Origin: an uncultured Pelagibacteraceae bacterium
Lineage (GTDB): Bacteria; Pseudomonadota; Alphaproteobacteria; Pelagibacterales; Pelagibacteraceae
Length of the DNA stretch: 64,000 bases
NCBI GenBank assembly: GCA_902552985.1
Contig: CACDII010000003.1
Coordinates: 113,203 to 177,202 of the forward strand
Direction: 5' to 3'
Part shown: positions 1 to 8,533 of the stretch, one piece after another
Position numbering within the stretch: position 1 is the stretch's first letter
How the letters are laid out: each line of letters opens with the position of its first letter
Translations under genes and position numbers: made by a program
The notes under the pieces: model-generated
Database searches by the model: none
What the model was told of the DNA's origin: nothing
What the model saw: only the letters and a program-made list of their open reading frames with translations

Positions 1-178
1 GCAGCAAAATTTTTGGTTTTTTTCTTTTTAAATATTTTTGAATCGAATTAATATTCAAAATGTTAAGCTGTTTTTTAGATGGAAATAGATAATTTTTATT
101 CTTAGATTTAAAATTTTTTAAAATTGAACCAAATCTTCCGCTTCCACCCGTAACTACTATCAAGCTAGATTTTGACAT
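1..178 (-). CDS. dTDP-4-dehydrorhamnose reductase-like protein (RmlD/RfbD family), N-terminal part only
   Basis: The reading frame starts with ATG at 178 and runs off the left edge, leaving 59 codons. The first residues, MSKSSLIVVTGGSGRFGS, form a Rossmann TGGxGxxG nucleotide-binding motif. They are followed by LNILNINSIQKYL, which matches the position where RmlD proteins have an LDITD-type segment. RmlD reduces dTDP-4-keto-rhamnose with NAD(P)H, the last step of dTDP-rhamnose synthesis. The start overlaps the end of the upstream rfbC by 14 bases, so the two are probably translationally coupled. Only the cofactor-binding start is visible, so another extended SDR of sugar metabolism is possible. 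Confidence 0.6.
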   Translation of the reverse strand, partial: MSKSSLIVVTGGSGRFGSILKNFKSKNKNYLFPSKKQLNILNINSIQKYLKRKKPKILL

Positions 179-683
179 TAGCAATACTTATTCCGTTTAA
201 GTCTTTTTTTGAAATTATTTTTTTAGATTTAGGCCAATTTATATTTAGTTTACTATCGTTCCACTTTATTGTTATTTCATGATTTGCTGATCTATAATTA
301 CTATTACCGTAAAAAACTATATTTTCTTTTGCCAGTGTTAAAAATCCATGCGCAAAACCAGCTGGGATATAAAGTGATTTACAGTTTTGGTCTGAAAGTA
401 TTATCTTAAAATGTTTTCCATAAGTTTTTGACTTTTTTCTACAATCTATAACAACATCAAGAATTTTACCTTTTACAACAGATATAAATTTAGCTTGAGG
501 ATTTTTTGTTTGAAGATGTATTCCTCTAAGTACATTTTTTTTAGATTTGGACATACACCAAAAGATTAATTTTTTTTTTAAAAAATTATCTTTATAAACT
601 TCTCTAAAATATCCTCTAGAGTCATTAAATTTAATACCTTTATAAATTTTTAAATCTTTAAATTTAGTTTTTTGATATTTCAT
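165..683 (-). CDS. rfbC: dTDP-4-dehydrorhamnose 3,5-epimerase
   Basis: This 172-residue cupin protein epimerises dTDP-4-keto-6-deoxyglucose at C3 and C5, the third step of dTDP-L-rhamnose synthesis in the cytoplasm. Family signatures are visible: LRGIHLQ with the catalytic His, the QAK lysine, IPAGFAHGF, a Tyr in the NSNY segment, and the late SKKD Asp. It is about ten residues shorter than the enterobacterial enzyme. It lies 12 bases after guaC and overlaps the rfbD-like gene by 14 bases, so it belongs to a leftward unit with rfbB and rfbA although guaC separates them. Confidence 0.88.
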   Translation of the reverse strand: MKYQKTKFKDLKIYKGIKFNDSRGYFREVYKDNFLKKKLIFWCMSKSKKNVLRGIHLQTKNPQAKFISVVKGKILDVVIDCRKKSKTYGKHFKIILSDQNCKSLYIPAGFAHGFLTLAKENIVFYGNSNYRSANHEITIKWNDSKLNINWPKSKKIISKKDLNGISIANVKI

Positions 684-695
684 TTTAATAAACTT

Positions 696-1730
696 TTACT
701 TCGTAAAAGTTTCATTAAATTGGTTTGATACTCTTACAAATGTTGTACATTTACTTAATTGTTTTAAAGATGGAGCTCCAACGTAAGTGCAGCTACTTCT
801 TATTCCTCCAAGAATATTTAAAATTGTATCTTTTATTTTTCCTCTATATTTAACTCTTACAGTACGTCCTTCACTACTTCTATACGTTGACAAACCACCA
901 TAGTGTTTTTTATTTGCAATATCTGAGCTAGATCCATAAAATTCAATATATTTACTTCCATTATTTTTTATAATTTTACCTTTTCCTTCATCATGACCTG
1001 CAAACATTCCTCCAAGCATAACAAAATCAGCGCCACCACCAAAGCCTTTTGCGACATCTCCAGGACATGTGCAACCACCATCAGCAATAATATGAGCACC
1101 TAAACCATGAGCGGCATCAGCACATTCCATCACAGCGCTTAATTGAGGATATCCAACGCCGGTTTGTATTCTTGTTGTACAAACACTTCCAGGACCAATG
1201 CCAACCTTTACTATATCCGCTCCACTTAAGACTAATTCTTGAGTCATGTCTGCCGTTACGACATTTCCAGCAATTATTGTTTTTGTTGGGTATTTATCTC
1301 TTACAGATTTTATAAAAGCACTAAAATGTTCGGAGTATCCATTTGCAACATCAACACAAATAAATTTAATAAATGAAAATTCTTTTAAAACTTTATCAAG
1401 TCTATCAAAATCTTCTTTTTTTATTCCAATACTTAAAGAAATGTTTTTATATATTTTTTTTAAATTTTTAAATTTTTCTAGCTTTTTCACATCATGCTGC
1501 TTGGTTAGACATGTTATCATTTCAAATTCTGATAAACTTTCAGCAACACCTAGTTCACCAACACCATCCATATTAGCTGCAACAATTGGAATACCTGACC
1601 ATTCGTTTTTGCTATATTTAAATTTGTAAGTTCTTCTTAAATCAACATCTTTTCTACTTGATAAAGTGCTTCTTTTAGGTCTGAATAAAACATCTGAATA
1701 ATCTAGTTTTATATCTTCTTCAATTCTCAT
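696..1730 (-). CDS. guaC: GMP reductase
   Basis: GuaC converts GMP to IMP with NADPH and ammonia release, rebalancing guanine and adenine nucleotides. The 344-residue length and the whole sequence follow the E. coli type: it opens MRIEEDIKLDYSDVLFRPKR, has GIGPGSVCTTR with catalytic Cys184 and Thr186, the DGGC loop near 217-220, GGADFVMLGG, and SEGRT with Glu287. No CBS pair is present, which separates it from IMP dehydrogenase. It sits between rfbA and rfbC in the same direction, an odd place for a purine gene. The 81-base leader holds a 14-base palindrome and a DnaA-box-like sequence, so it may have its own promoter. Confidence 0.93.
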   Translation of the reverse strand: MRIEEDIKLDYSDVLFRPKRSTLSSRKDVDLRRTYKFKYSKNEWSGIPIVAANMDGVGELGVAESLSEFEMITCLTKQHDVKKLEKFKNLKKIYKNISLSIGIKKEDFDRLDKVLKEFSFIKFICVDVANGYSEHFSAFIKSVRDKYPTKTIIAGNVVTADMTQELVLSGADIVKVGIGPGSVCTTRIQTGVGYPQLSAVMECADAAHGLGAHIIADGGCTCPGDVAKGFGGGADFVMLGGMFAGHDEGKGKIIKNNGSKYIEFYGSSSDIANKKHYGGLSTYRSSEGRTVRVKYRGKIKDTILNILGGIRSSCTYVGAPSLKQLSKCTTFVRVSNQFNETFTK

Positions 1731-1740
1731 TTTATTAGTA

Positions 1741-1754
1741 AGATATTAATATCT
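1741..1754. promoter_or_regulatory. Perfect 14-base palindrome upstream of guaC
   Basis: AGATATTAATATCT reads the same on both strands and lies 11 to 24 bases before the guaC start codon. The position suits an operator for a dimeric regulator. In such AT-rich DNA a palindrome of this size can also arise by chance, and no regulator can be named. Confidence 0.25.
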
Positions 1755-1780
1755 AACATAATATCAATTTAATAATTGCT

Positions 1781-1789
1781 TGTGGATAA
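1781..1789 (-). promoter_or_regulatory. DnaA-box-like sequence TTATCCACA in the guaC leader
   Basis: The minus strand reads TTATCCACA, identical to the strongest E. coli DnaA box, about 50 bases upstream of guaC. A second intergenic copy lies at 15445-15453 and a third inside a coding region at 33386-33394. A single box does not indicate an origin; a DnaA-responsive promoter is possible but unproven. Confidence 0.25.
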
Positions 1790-1811
1790 AATTTTATTTT
1801 TGATTTAATGG

Positions 1812-2684
1812 TCATTTAGATATTAACTTTTTCAAGTAATTTGAATAAGAGCAATTACCATAAAATTTTATTGCCTTTAAAATATGTTTTTTATTTATCC
1901 AATTGTTTAATAAAGATATTTCTTCCAAGCAAGCAATTTTAAAACCTTGTCTATTTTCAATAGCAGAAACAAAAGTACTTGTTTTATAAAAATCTTCTAT
2001 AGAACCAGTGTCAAGCCAAGCACCACCTCTACCTATGTAATCAGCAGTAAGTTTTTTCTTTGATTTATATTTGTTTAATAAATCGGTAATTTCAATTTCA
2101 CCTCTTTTAGATGGTTTTAGTGATTTTGAATATTTTATTACTTTATTGTCAAAAAAATATAAGCCAGTAATTGCTAAATCAGAAATATATTTTTTTGGTT
2201 TTTCTTTTATTGAAATAATTTTATTTTTACTATTAACTTTTGCAACGCCATATAATTCTGGCTTAGATACCTTATGCAAAAGAACTTTAGCGCCACTCGT
2301 TAATTTGCAGCATTGATTAAGTATTTTTGTTAAATTTTGACCATAGAAAAAATTATCACCTAAAATTAAAGCTGTATTACTTTTTCCAATAAACTTTTCA
2401 CCCAATATAAATGCATCTGGCAATCCTACGGGTTTTTTTTGTTCTTTAAAAGTTATCTTAATTCCAAGATTATCACCGTTCGGAATTATCTTTTTATATT
2501 GATTTAACTGTCCTTTATTAACAATTATTAAAATTTCTCTAATTTTTGCCAGCATTAAAATTGATAATGGGTAAAAAATTAGAGGCTTATCATAAATTGG
2601 AAGCAAATGCTTATTTACAGCTTTGGTTAGTGGACTCATTCTCGTTCCCATTCCACCTGCTAAAATAATTCCTTTTTTTATCAT
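1812..2684 (-). CDS. rfbA: Glucose-1-phosphate thymidylyltransferase
   Basis: RfbA joins dTTP and glucose-1-phosphate to dTDP-glucose, the first step of dTDP-rhamnose synthesis. At 290 residues it has the usual length. The nucleotide-binding signature LAGGMGTRMSPLT covers residues 8-20, EQKKPVGLPDAF lies near 81-92, the metal-binding Asp is D110 in LGDNFFYG, and GGAWLDTGS lies near 220. Its ATG overlaps the rfbB stop, so the two are translationally coupled. The activated sugar would feed surface polysaccharide or lipopolysaccharide assembly. Confidence 0.93.
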   Translation of the reverse strand: MIKKGIILAGGMGTRMSPLTKAVNKHLLPIYDKPLIFYPLSILMLAKIREILIIVNKGQLNQYKKIIPNGDNLGIKITFKEQKKPVGLPDAFILGEKFIGKSNTALILGDNFFYGQNLTKILNQCCKLTSGAKVLLHKVSKPELYGVAKVNSKNKIISIKEKPKKYISDLAITGLYFFDNKVIKYSKSLKPSKRGEIEITDLLNKYKSKKKLTADYIGRGGAWLDTGSIEDFYKTSTFVSAIENRQGFKIACLEEISLLNNWINKKHILKAIKFYGNCSYSNYLKKLISK

Positions 2685-3709
2685 TAATATTTTTGACCTA
2701 ATCTTTTAGTAATATCAGTTTTTTTCAACTTAGAATAATAGTTTTGGTTATTTAGATACCACTCAAAAGTTTTTTCAAGTCCTTTTTTTAACCCTGTAGA
2801 TGATTTCCATCCTAATTTTTTTTTAATTTTGTTGCTATTAAGAGCATATCTAAAATCATGTCCAGGCCTGTCTTTAACAAATTTAATTTTTACATTTTTC
2901 CCAGTTTCAATTTTTGTCTTTGCAATTTTAATAAGTAATTTTGCTATATTTAAATTATTTTGATTAAGATTAGATCCAATATTATAAAACTCTCCATTTT
3001 TTCCACTTTTAAAGATTTTAAGTAAAGCATTACAATGGTCATCTACATAAATCCATTCTCTAGAATTTTTACCATCACCGTATAAAGGAACATTTTTATT
3101 ATTAATACAGTTATAAATTATTTTAGGAATAAGTTTTTCAGGATGTTGTCTTGGTCCGTAGTTATTCGAACAATTGGTTACAATTGCATTTATTTTGTAT
3201 GTTCTGACATAGGAATAAACAAGATGATCCGAAGATGCTTTAGTTGCAGCATAAGGAGAGCTAGGTTTATATGTATCATTTTCTTTAGATCTGTTTTTTA
3301 AAATATCCCCATAAACTTCATCTGTAGAAATATGAATTAATCTAGACTTTTTATTTTTTTTAGAAAATTTTTTAAAACATTCTAGCAAGTTAAAAACGCC
3401 TAAAATATTACTTTCTATAAATTCTTTTGGACTATCAATTGATCTATCTACATGAGTTTCGGCAGCTAAATTAAATATGCATAAAGGTTTATATTTATTT
3501 AAAATATTGTTAATTTTTTTTGAGTTATTTATATTACATTTTATAAATTTATAATTTTTTTTAACATTAAAATCTTTAGTATTATAGAAATTTGAAGAGT
3601 ATGAAATTTTATCTATATTAATAACTTTAAAATTTTTTTTTAGTAATAACTTAATCAAGTTACTACCTATAAAACCAAGGCCTCCAGTAACAATAACATT
3701 TTTTTTCAT
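2684..3709 (-). CDS. rfbB: dTDP-glucose 4,6-dehydratase
   Basis: RfbB is an NAD-dependent extended SDR that turns dTDP-glucose into dTDP-4-keto-6-deoxyglucose. Visible are GGLGFIGSN at residues 9-17, the dehydratase triad ISTDEVYGD with Thr129, Asp130 and Glu131, and the SDR pair Tyr153/Lys157 in SPYAATK. The Asp-Glu pair is what separates dehydratases from simple epimerases. At 341 residues it is normal length. It lies 12 bases downstream of the epimerase gene at 3722 and is coupled to rfbA. Confidence 0.93.
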   Translation of the reverse strand: MKKNVIVTGGLGFIGSNLIKLLLKKNFKVINIDKISYSSNFYNTKDFNVKKNYKFIKCNINNSKKINNILNKYKPLCIFNLAAETHVDRSIDSPKEFIESNILGVFNLLECFKKFSKKNKKSRLIHISTDEVYGDILKNRSKENDTYKPSSPYAATKASSDHLVYSYVRTYKINAIVTNCSNNYGPRQHPEKLIPKIIYNCINNKNVPLYGDGKNSREWIYVDDHCNALLKIFKSGKNGEFYNIGSNLNQNNLNIAKLLIKIAKTKIETGKNVKIKFVKDRPGHDFRYALNSNKIKKKLGWKSSTGLKKGLEKTFEWYLNNQNYYSKLKKTDITKRLGQKY

Positions 3710-3721
3710 ATTAAAATAAAC

Positions 3722-4723
3722 CTATATTAATTTTTTTTTCCATGTTTCTGGAGTTATCTCATTATTTATCTCTAAAGGTAAATTATATTCAAATGTTTTT
3801 ACTCCTCTAGATTTAATAAAATGAGCAGTTTTTTTTATGGAGTTTCTTAAACTTGTTTTTGTTTCATATCCAAGAATTTTTCTTGCTTTATCAGCACTAC
3901 ACGATGCTAATTTTACCTCTTTTGGTCTTTCGGGAATGAATTTTGGATTTCCATTAAATCCAACTTCATTTGCAACTAAATTAGCAACTTCTTTTATAGA
4001 TACAGTTTCTTCATCAGGTCCAACGTTTACAATTTCTTTAGTTATGTTTTTATCTAAACCTAATTTTATTAAACAAAAAATAACATCATCAATATAAGAG
4101 AAACATCTTTTTTGCTCACCATCGCCATAAATTATAGCAGGCTTGCCTTGCAAATTTCTGTTTATAAAAATTGAAACAACATTTCTATATGGATCATCAT
4201 ATTTTTGGTTAGGTCCGATTATATTGTGGGGTACTGCAATATTCCATTCCATTCCATTTAAATCTGCTAGATGCATTAAGCATTTTTCACTTGCAACTTT
4301 TGCTATTCCATATGGATCTACAGGTTTGGTATCCATATCTTCTGTAAAAGGAGTTTTTTGTTCCCCATATCTGGCCATAGATGAACAAAAAACAAATCTT
4401 TTTATTTTGTTAATAATACTAGCGGTTATTACTGATGTGCTGGCTAAATAAATATTTTTTGTAATAAAATTTGGAGAAAATACTGATAATCCCTCATGTG
4501 CTGTAGCTGCACAATGATAAATTATTTCACTTCCTTTTGTTATTTCAGTCATTTTTTTTAAATCAGTACAATCTTCTTTATAAAAAATAATTTTTTTTGA
4601 AATATTTTCTAAATCACCACCAATCATGTTGTCGTTACCACTAACGTCGTGGCCTAAATTAATTAAATGTTTAGCTAAATGACTTCCTAAAAAACCAGCT
4701 ATTCCAGTAATAAATATTTTCAT
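3722..4723 (-). CDS. NAD-dependent nucleotide-sugar epimerase/dehydratase (GalE-like extended SDR)
   Basis: A 333-residue extended short-chain dehydrogenase. GIAGFLGSH at residues 7-15 binds NAD, FCSS near 112-115 supplies the catalytic Ser, and YGIAK gives Tyr138 and Lys142. The substrate is probably a UDP- or other nucleotide-activated sugar. The TDE triad of 4,6-dehydratases is absent, so it is likely an epimerase or related enzyme rather than a second RfbB. It is the first gene of the leftward sugar cluster and is divergent from the glycosyltransferase at 4804, with 80 AT-rich bases between that should hold both promoters. The exact substrate cannot be read from the sequence. Confidence 0.78.
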   Translation of the reverse strand: MKIFITGIAGFLGSHLAKHLINLGHDVSGNDNMIGGDLENISKKIIFYKEDCTDLKKMTEITKGSEIIYHCAATAHEGLSVFSPNFITKNIYLASTSVITASIINKIKRFVFCSSMARYGEQKTPFTEDMDTKPVDPYGIAKVASEKCLMHLADLNGMEWNIAVPHNIIGPNQKYDDPYRNVVSIFINRNLQGKPAIIYGDGEQKRCFSYIDDVIFCLIKLGLDKNITKEIVNVGPDEETVSIKEVANLVANEVGFNGNPKFIPERPKEVKLASCSADKARKILGYETKTSLRNSIKKTAHFIKSRGVKTFEYNLPLEINNEITPETWKKKLI

Positions 4724-4803
4724 AAAAAATATAATGTGTTTTTTGGCTTATATGTAATATATTAAAATATTTTGCAATTAAATTTAATATTAATGGCCAA
4801 AAT

Positions 4804-5700
4804 ATGTTTCCAGTCAATGATTTAACAGTTTTGATAGTTACTTTTAAAACTAATCATAAAATTTTAGATGATTGTATTAAATCTATAGATGGTAAATCAA
4901 AAATAATAATAGTTGAAAATTCTAATGATCAGGAATTTAAAAAAAAATATGAAGAGAAATTTTCTAATATTGAAGTTTTTTTATCTGGAAAGAATTTAGG
5001 TTACGGTGTAGGAAATAATTTTGGGTTAAATTTAATTAAAACTAATTATGCCCTAATCTCAAATCCAGATGTTGTTTATGAGAAGGAATTTTTTTCTTCT
5101 ATAGATCATTACATTAAACAGGACACTGAATTTGATATTATTGGTCCCATGTATAGAAAAGAGGATTATGCAAGTTATGGTCATTTTGAAGATCTAAAGA
5201 AAATTTCACCTATTACAAATGAAGGTTCATTGTTTAGTGCCCATTGGATAGTTGGATGTACAATGCTTTTAAATTTAAAAAAATTTAAGAATAGAAATTT
5301 ATTCGATGAAAACTTTTTTTTGTATTTTGAAGAATTCGATTTATGCCGAAATGTTATTTTACGGCAAGGAAAAATATATGCTAGTAACAAGCTTTACGTA
5401 AATCATTTAGGACACAAAGGGTCAGCTGCTACAGATCCTAATTATTCAATTGAAACCGAAATGTTTAGAAATTGGCACTGGATGTGGTCATCATTTTACT
5501 TTTATAAAAAAAACTATAATTTTTTTTATGCTATAAAAACTATGTATGGAAAATTTTTTCGATCTCTTTTTAAAATGATTTTTTTTAGGATTTTTTATAA
5601 CGAAAAAAAATATACAATGTACTATGCTCGCTTTAGCGGAATATGGAATAGTTTTTTAGGAAGAAAATCTTGGTATAGAGTTAAATCTTTATTTCAATGA
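4804..5700 (+). CDS. Family 2 glycosyltransferase, rhamnosyltransferase-like
   Basis: A 298-residue GT-A fold glycosyltransferase. The start, LTVLIVTFKTNH, is the usual GT2 opening; GKNLGYGVGNNFGL (about 62-75) and the NPD motif (87-89) form the nucleotide-sugar site, and FLYFEEFDLCR resembles the FLYFED-DLCLR stretch of dTDP-rhamnosyltransferases. Beside a dTDP-rhamnose cluster, it plausibly transfers rhamnose to a surface glycan. No membrane segment is obvious. It overlaps the end of the convergent apt gene by 7 bases. Donor and acceptor are inferred from context. Confidence 0.8.
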   Translation: MFPVNDLTVLIVTFKTNHKILDDCIKSIDGKSKIIIVENSNDQEFKKKYEEKFSNIEVFLSGKNLGYGVGNNFGLNLIKTNYALISNPDVVYEKEFFSSIDHYIKQDTEFDIIGPMYRKEDYASYGHFEDLKKISPITNEGSLFSAHWIVGCTMLLNLKKFKNRNLFDENFFLYFEEFDLCRNVILRQGKIYASNKLYVNHLGHKGSAATDPNYSIETEMFRNWHWMWSSFYFYKKNYNFFYAIKTMYGKFFRSLFKMIFFRIFYNEKKYTMYYARFSGIWNSFLGRKSWYRVKSLFQ

Positions 5701-6221
5701 CCTGGGAATTCAATTAAATTTTCAATTTTATAATCTTGTTTTAAAAGTTTATCACAACCTCCCAAATCAAACAGATTAATAACAAAAATAAAACCTGCAA
5801 CATTTCCTTTGGAAATTTTAATAAGCTTTGCGGCAGCTTCTGCCGTACCACCAGTAGCAATCAAATCATCTATTATTAAAACATTATCTTCATTATTAAT
5901 TGAATCTTTGTGTACTTCAATTGTAGCTTTTCCATATTCTAGTTCAAAATCTACTGAATGTGTTTCAGCCGGAAGTTTATTTTTTTTTCTCAACAAGATA
6001 AATGGTTTATTAGTTATGTATGAAACTGCAGATGCAAACACGAAACCCCTAGATTCAACCGCGGCTACTTTATTGAATTTAAAATTTTTAGATCTTTCAA
6101 CGATTTGATTTATACAATGAACAAAAGCTTTTTCATTTTTTATTAGGGTTGTAATATCTCTAAATAAAATTCCCTTTTTAGGATAATCAGGTATTGATCT
6201 AATATAATCTTTTAAATCCAT
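5694..6221 (-). CDS. apt: Adenine phosphoribosyltransferase
   Basis: Apt makes AMP from adenine and PRPP. This 175-residue protein has the classic opening with IPDYPKKGILFRDIT, the AVESRGFVFA segment near 54-63, and the PRPP loop VLIIDDLIATGGTAEAA at about 114-130. It stands back to back with mtnP, 40 bases apart. This fits function, because MtnP releases adenine from methylthioadenosine and Apt recaptures it. The divergent promoters of both genes must lie in those 40 bases or inside the coding regions. Confidence 0.94.
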   Translation of the reverse strand: MDLKDYIRSIPDYPKKGILFRDITTLIKNEKAFVHCINQIVERSKNFKFNKVAAVESRGFVFASAVSYITNKPFILLRKKNKLPAETHSVDFELEYGKATIEVHKDSINNEDNVLIIDDLIATGGTAEAAAKLIKISKGNVAGFIFVINLFDLGGCDKLLKQDYKIENLIEFPGH

Positions 6222-6261
6222 ATATTTTTAAGTTATAAATAATTAAATCATTTTAAATAAT

Positions 6262-7131
6262 ATGACAAACAAATTAGCAATCATAGGGGGCAGTGGTTTG
6301 TACGATGTTGAAGAGTTCAAAGAACGTGAACTTTTAAACATTAAAACCCCATGGGGACCTCCATCTGATCAAATTCTTAAAACAAAATTTAACAACAAAG
6401 ATGTTTATTTTTTACCAAGACATGGAAGGGGACATTTTATTTCACCATCTAAAATAAATTTTAGAGCTAATATAGATGCTTTAAAACAACTTGGCATCAC
6501 AGATATAGTATCAGTATCAGCTGTAGGATCATTAAAAAATGAATTGCCACCTGGAAAATTTGTTATTGTAGATCAATTTATCGATAGAACATTTGCTAGA
6601 AATAAAACTTTTTTTGATGATGAAATAGTAGCTCATGTTTCTATGGCCCATCCAACATCAAATGGTTTAATGAATGCTTGTGAAGAGGCAATAAAAAAAG
6701 AAAATATAGAATATCAAAGAGGAGGGACATATGTTGTTATGGAAGGACCTCAATTCTCTACTCTTGCAGAGTCAAATCTTTATAGATCATGGAAAGCAGA
6801 CGTAATTGGTATGACTAATATGCCTGAGGCCAAATTAGCTAGAGAAGCTGAAATTAGATATGCTTCGGTTTCAATGGTAACTGATTATGATTGTTGGCAT
6901 CCAGATCATGAAAACGTAGATGTTCAACAAGTAATAAAAGTTCTTTTAGGAAATGCTGCTAAAGCAAAAAATATGATTAAAAATTTAATAGAAAATTTTG
7001 AAAAACATATAGATCCTAAAGATCCAACAAATAATTGTTTAGACGTAGCAATTATTACAGCTTCTGAAAAAAGAACTCAAAAAACTAAAGACAAACTAAA
7101 AACAATAGCTGGTAGAGTTTTAAATAAATGA
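6262..7131 (+). CDS. mtnP: S-methyl-5'-thioadenosine phosphorylase
   Basis: MtnP cleaves methylthioadenosine, the by-product of polyamine synthesis, with phosphate to adenine and 5-methylthioribose-1-phosphate. The 289-residue protein has IIGGSGLYDVEEF (7-19), the phosphate-binding PRHGRGH (52-58), EGPQFSTLAES and GMTNMPEAKLAREAEI, and VTDYDCW with the Asp that selects 6-aminopurines. Its stop overlaps the mtnA start as ATGA, so MtnP and MtnA are translationally coupled. The MTA source is likely the speD-speE fusion at 15532. Confidence 0.94.
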   Translation: MTNKLAIIGGSGLYDVEEFKERELLNIKTPWGPPSDQILKTKFNNKDVYFLPRHGRGHFISPSKINFRANIDALKQLGITDIVSVSAVGSLKNELPPGKFVIVDQFIDRTFARNKTFFDDEIVAHVSMAHPTSNGLMNACEEAIKKENIEYQRGGTYVVMEGPQFSTLAESNLYRSWKADVIGMTNMPEAKLAREAEIRYASVSMVTDYDCWHPDHENVDVQQVIKVLLGNAAKAKNMIKNLIENFEKHIDPKDPTNNCLDVAIITASEKRTQKTKDKLKTIAGRVLNK

Positions 7132-8198
7132 GAATTGAAGGCAAAGAATATCGAACAATATGGTTTGAAAATAATGTTGTTAAAATTATTGATCAAACAA
7201 AACTTCCACATAAATTTATAATTAAATATCTAAAAACAGTAAAAGATTCTATTAATGCAATTAAAACTATGGAAGTTAGAGGCGCACCTCTTATTGGAGC
7301 TACAGCGGCTTATGGATTAGTTTTAGCTATTATTGAAAATAATGATCAGTCATTTTTAAAAAGATCCGCAGAAGATTTAATTAATTCAAGACCAACGGCT
7401 ATAAATTTAAAGTGGGCTGTTGATAGAATGATAAAAAAATTATCAGGTGTTAATAGTGATAAAATTTTACAAATAGCATTAAATGAAGCAAAAGAAATTT
7501 GCGAAGAAGATATAAAATTTTGTGAAAATATTGGATTAAATGGTCTTAAAATAATTGAAGAAATTTATAATAAAAAAAAAGATACAGTTAATATTTTAAC
7601 TCATTGTAATGCCGGATGGCTTGCAACAATTAATTGGGGAACAGCAACTTCTCCAATTTATCATGCACACAAAAAAGGCATTCCAGTTCATGTTTGGGCC
7701 GATGAAACTAGACCAAGAAACCAAGGTGCAAATCTTACATCTTATGAATTAAATGAAGAGGGAATTAAAAACACAATCATTGCAGATAACACTGGTGGTA
7801 TTTTAATGCAAAGGGGTGAAGTTGATATGTGTATTGTTGGAACAGACAGAACTTTAGCTAATGGTGATGTTTGTAATAAAGTTGGAACTTACCTTAAAGC
7901 ACTTGCTGCTTATGATAATAATATTCCTTTTTATGTAGCATTACCTAGCTCAACAATAGATTGGAATATCAAAGACTATAAAGATATTCCAATTGAAGAA
8001 AGAAACTCTGAAGAATTGTCTCATATAGAAGGTTTAGATGAACAAGGTAAGGTACAAAAGATACAAATATATCCCAAAAATAGTAAGGCGATGAATTTAG
8101 CTTTTGATGTTACCCCAGCTAAATATATAACAAGATTAATTACTGAAAAAGGAGTTTGCGAAGCATCAAAGAAAGGATTAAATAATTTATTTAAATGA
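7128..8198 (+). CDS. mtnA: Methylthioribose-1-phosphate isomerase
   Basis: MtnA isomerises 5-methylthioribose-1-phosphate to 5-methylthioribulose-1-phosphate. At 356 residues it is the standard length, with RGAPLIGATAAYGL (51-64), THCNAGWLAT with catalytic Cys160, ADETRPRNQGANLT, and GTDRTLANGDV with Asp240. This separates it from eIF2B regulatory homologues. The genes that normally follow in methionine salvage (mtnB, mtnC, mtnD, mtnK) are not in the window, so the fate of the product is open. A class II aldolase fusion at 13399 is one candidate for the next step. Confidence 0.93.
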   Translation: MRIEGKEYRTIWFENNVVKIIDQTKLPHKFIIKYLKTVKDSINAIKTMEVRGAPLIGATAAYGLVLAIIENNDQSFLKRSAEDLINSRPTAINLKWAVDRMIKKLSGVNSDKILQIALNEAKEICEEDIKFCENIGLNGLKIIEEIYNKKKDTVNILTHCNAGWLATINWGTATSPIYHAHKKGIPVHVWADETRPRNQGANLTSYELNEEGIKNTIIADNTGGILMQRGEVDMCIVGTDRTLANGDVCNKVGTYLKALAAYDNNIPFYVALPSSTIDWNIKDYKDIPIEERNSEELSHIEGLDEQGKVQKIQIYPKNSKAMNLAFDVTPAKYITRLITEKGVCEASKKGLNNLFK

Positions 8199-8533
8199 GT
8201 CCATTAATTTTATCATTAGTATGTTTAGTCTCCGTTGGTATATCTGGTAATCTTTTAGGTATTGTTAAAAATAATAAAATTTTTTTATATATATCTATAA
8301 TTCCGTGTATTTACATATTTGTTTATGGGATATACCTAACATTTGGCCCTGTTGACTTATACGAAGATGGAACTACAAATTTTTTTTTAAAAAATCCTGA
8401 AGAAAAAGAGTTACCAACTTTATTTATTATATTAAAACTTTACCAATATATATTAATTGTTATAGGAGCAATCTTTAGCTATTTATATTTTAGATATTTA
8501 AAAAATTTAAATAATAAATCAGACAGTATTTAA
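8195..8533 (+). CDS. Small membrane protein of unknown function, coupled to mtnA
   Basis: I do not recognise this 112-residue protein. It has about three hydrophobic segments (residues 4-22, 29-50 and 77-101) and a polar loop between the second and third (about 52-76). Its ATG overlaps the mtnA stop as ATGA, so it is translated in the same unit as mtnP and mtnA. The last 15 bases overlap the convergent serA end. A membrane role connected with methylthioadenosine salvage, such as export or sensing, is only a guess from position. Confidence 0.6.
   Translation: MSPLILSLVCLVSVGISGNLLGIVKNNKIFLYISIIPCIYIFVYGIYLTFGPVDLYEDGTTNFFLKNPEEKELPTLFIILKLYQYILIVIGAIFSYLYFRYLKNLNNKSDSI

Noticed and set aside
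1246..1629. Open frame of 127 codons antisense to guaC
   Set aside because: It is the opposite strand of a clear enzyme gene, has no family features, and follows from codon bias in AT-rich DNA.
1781..1789. Replication origin
   Set aside because: A single DnaA-box-like sequence without a cluster, an AT-rich unwinding repeat or dnaA/parAB genes does not make an origin.
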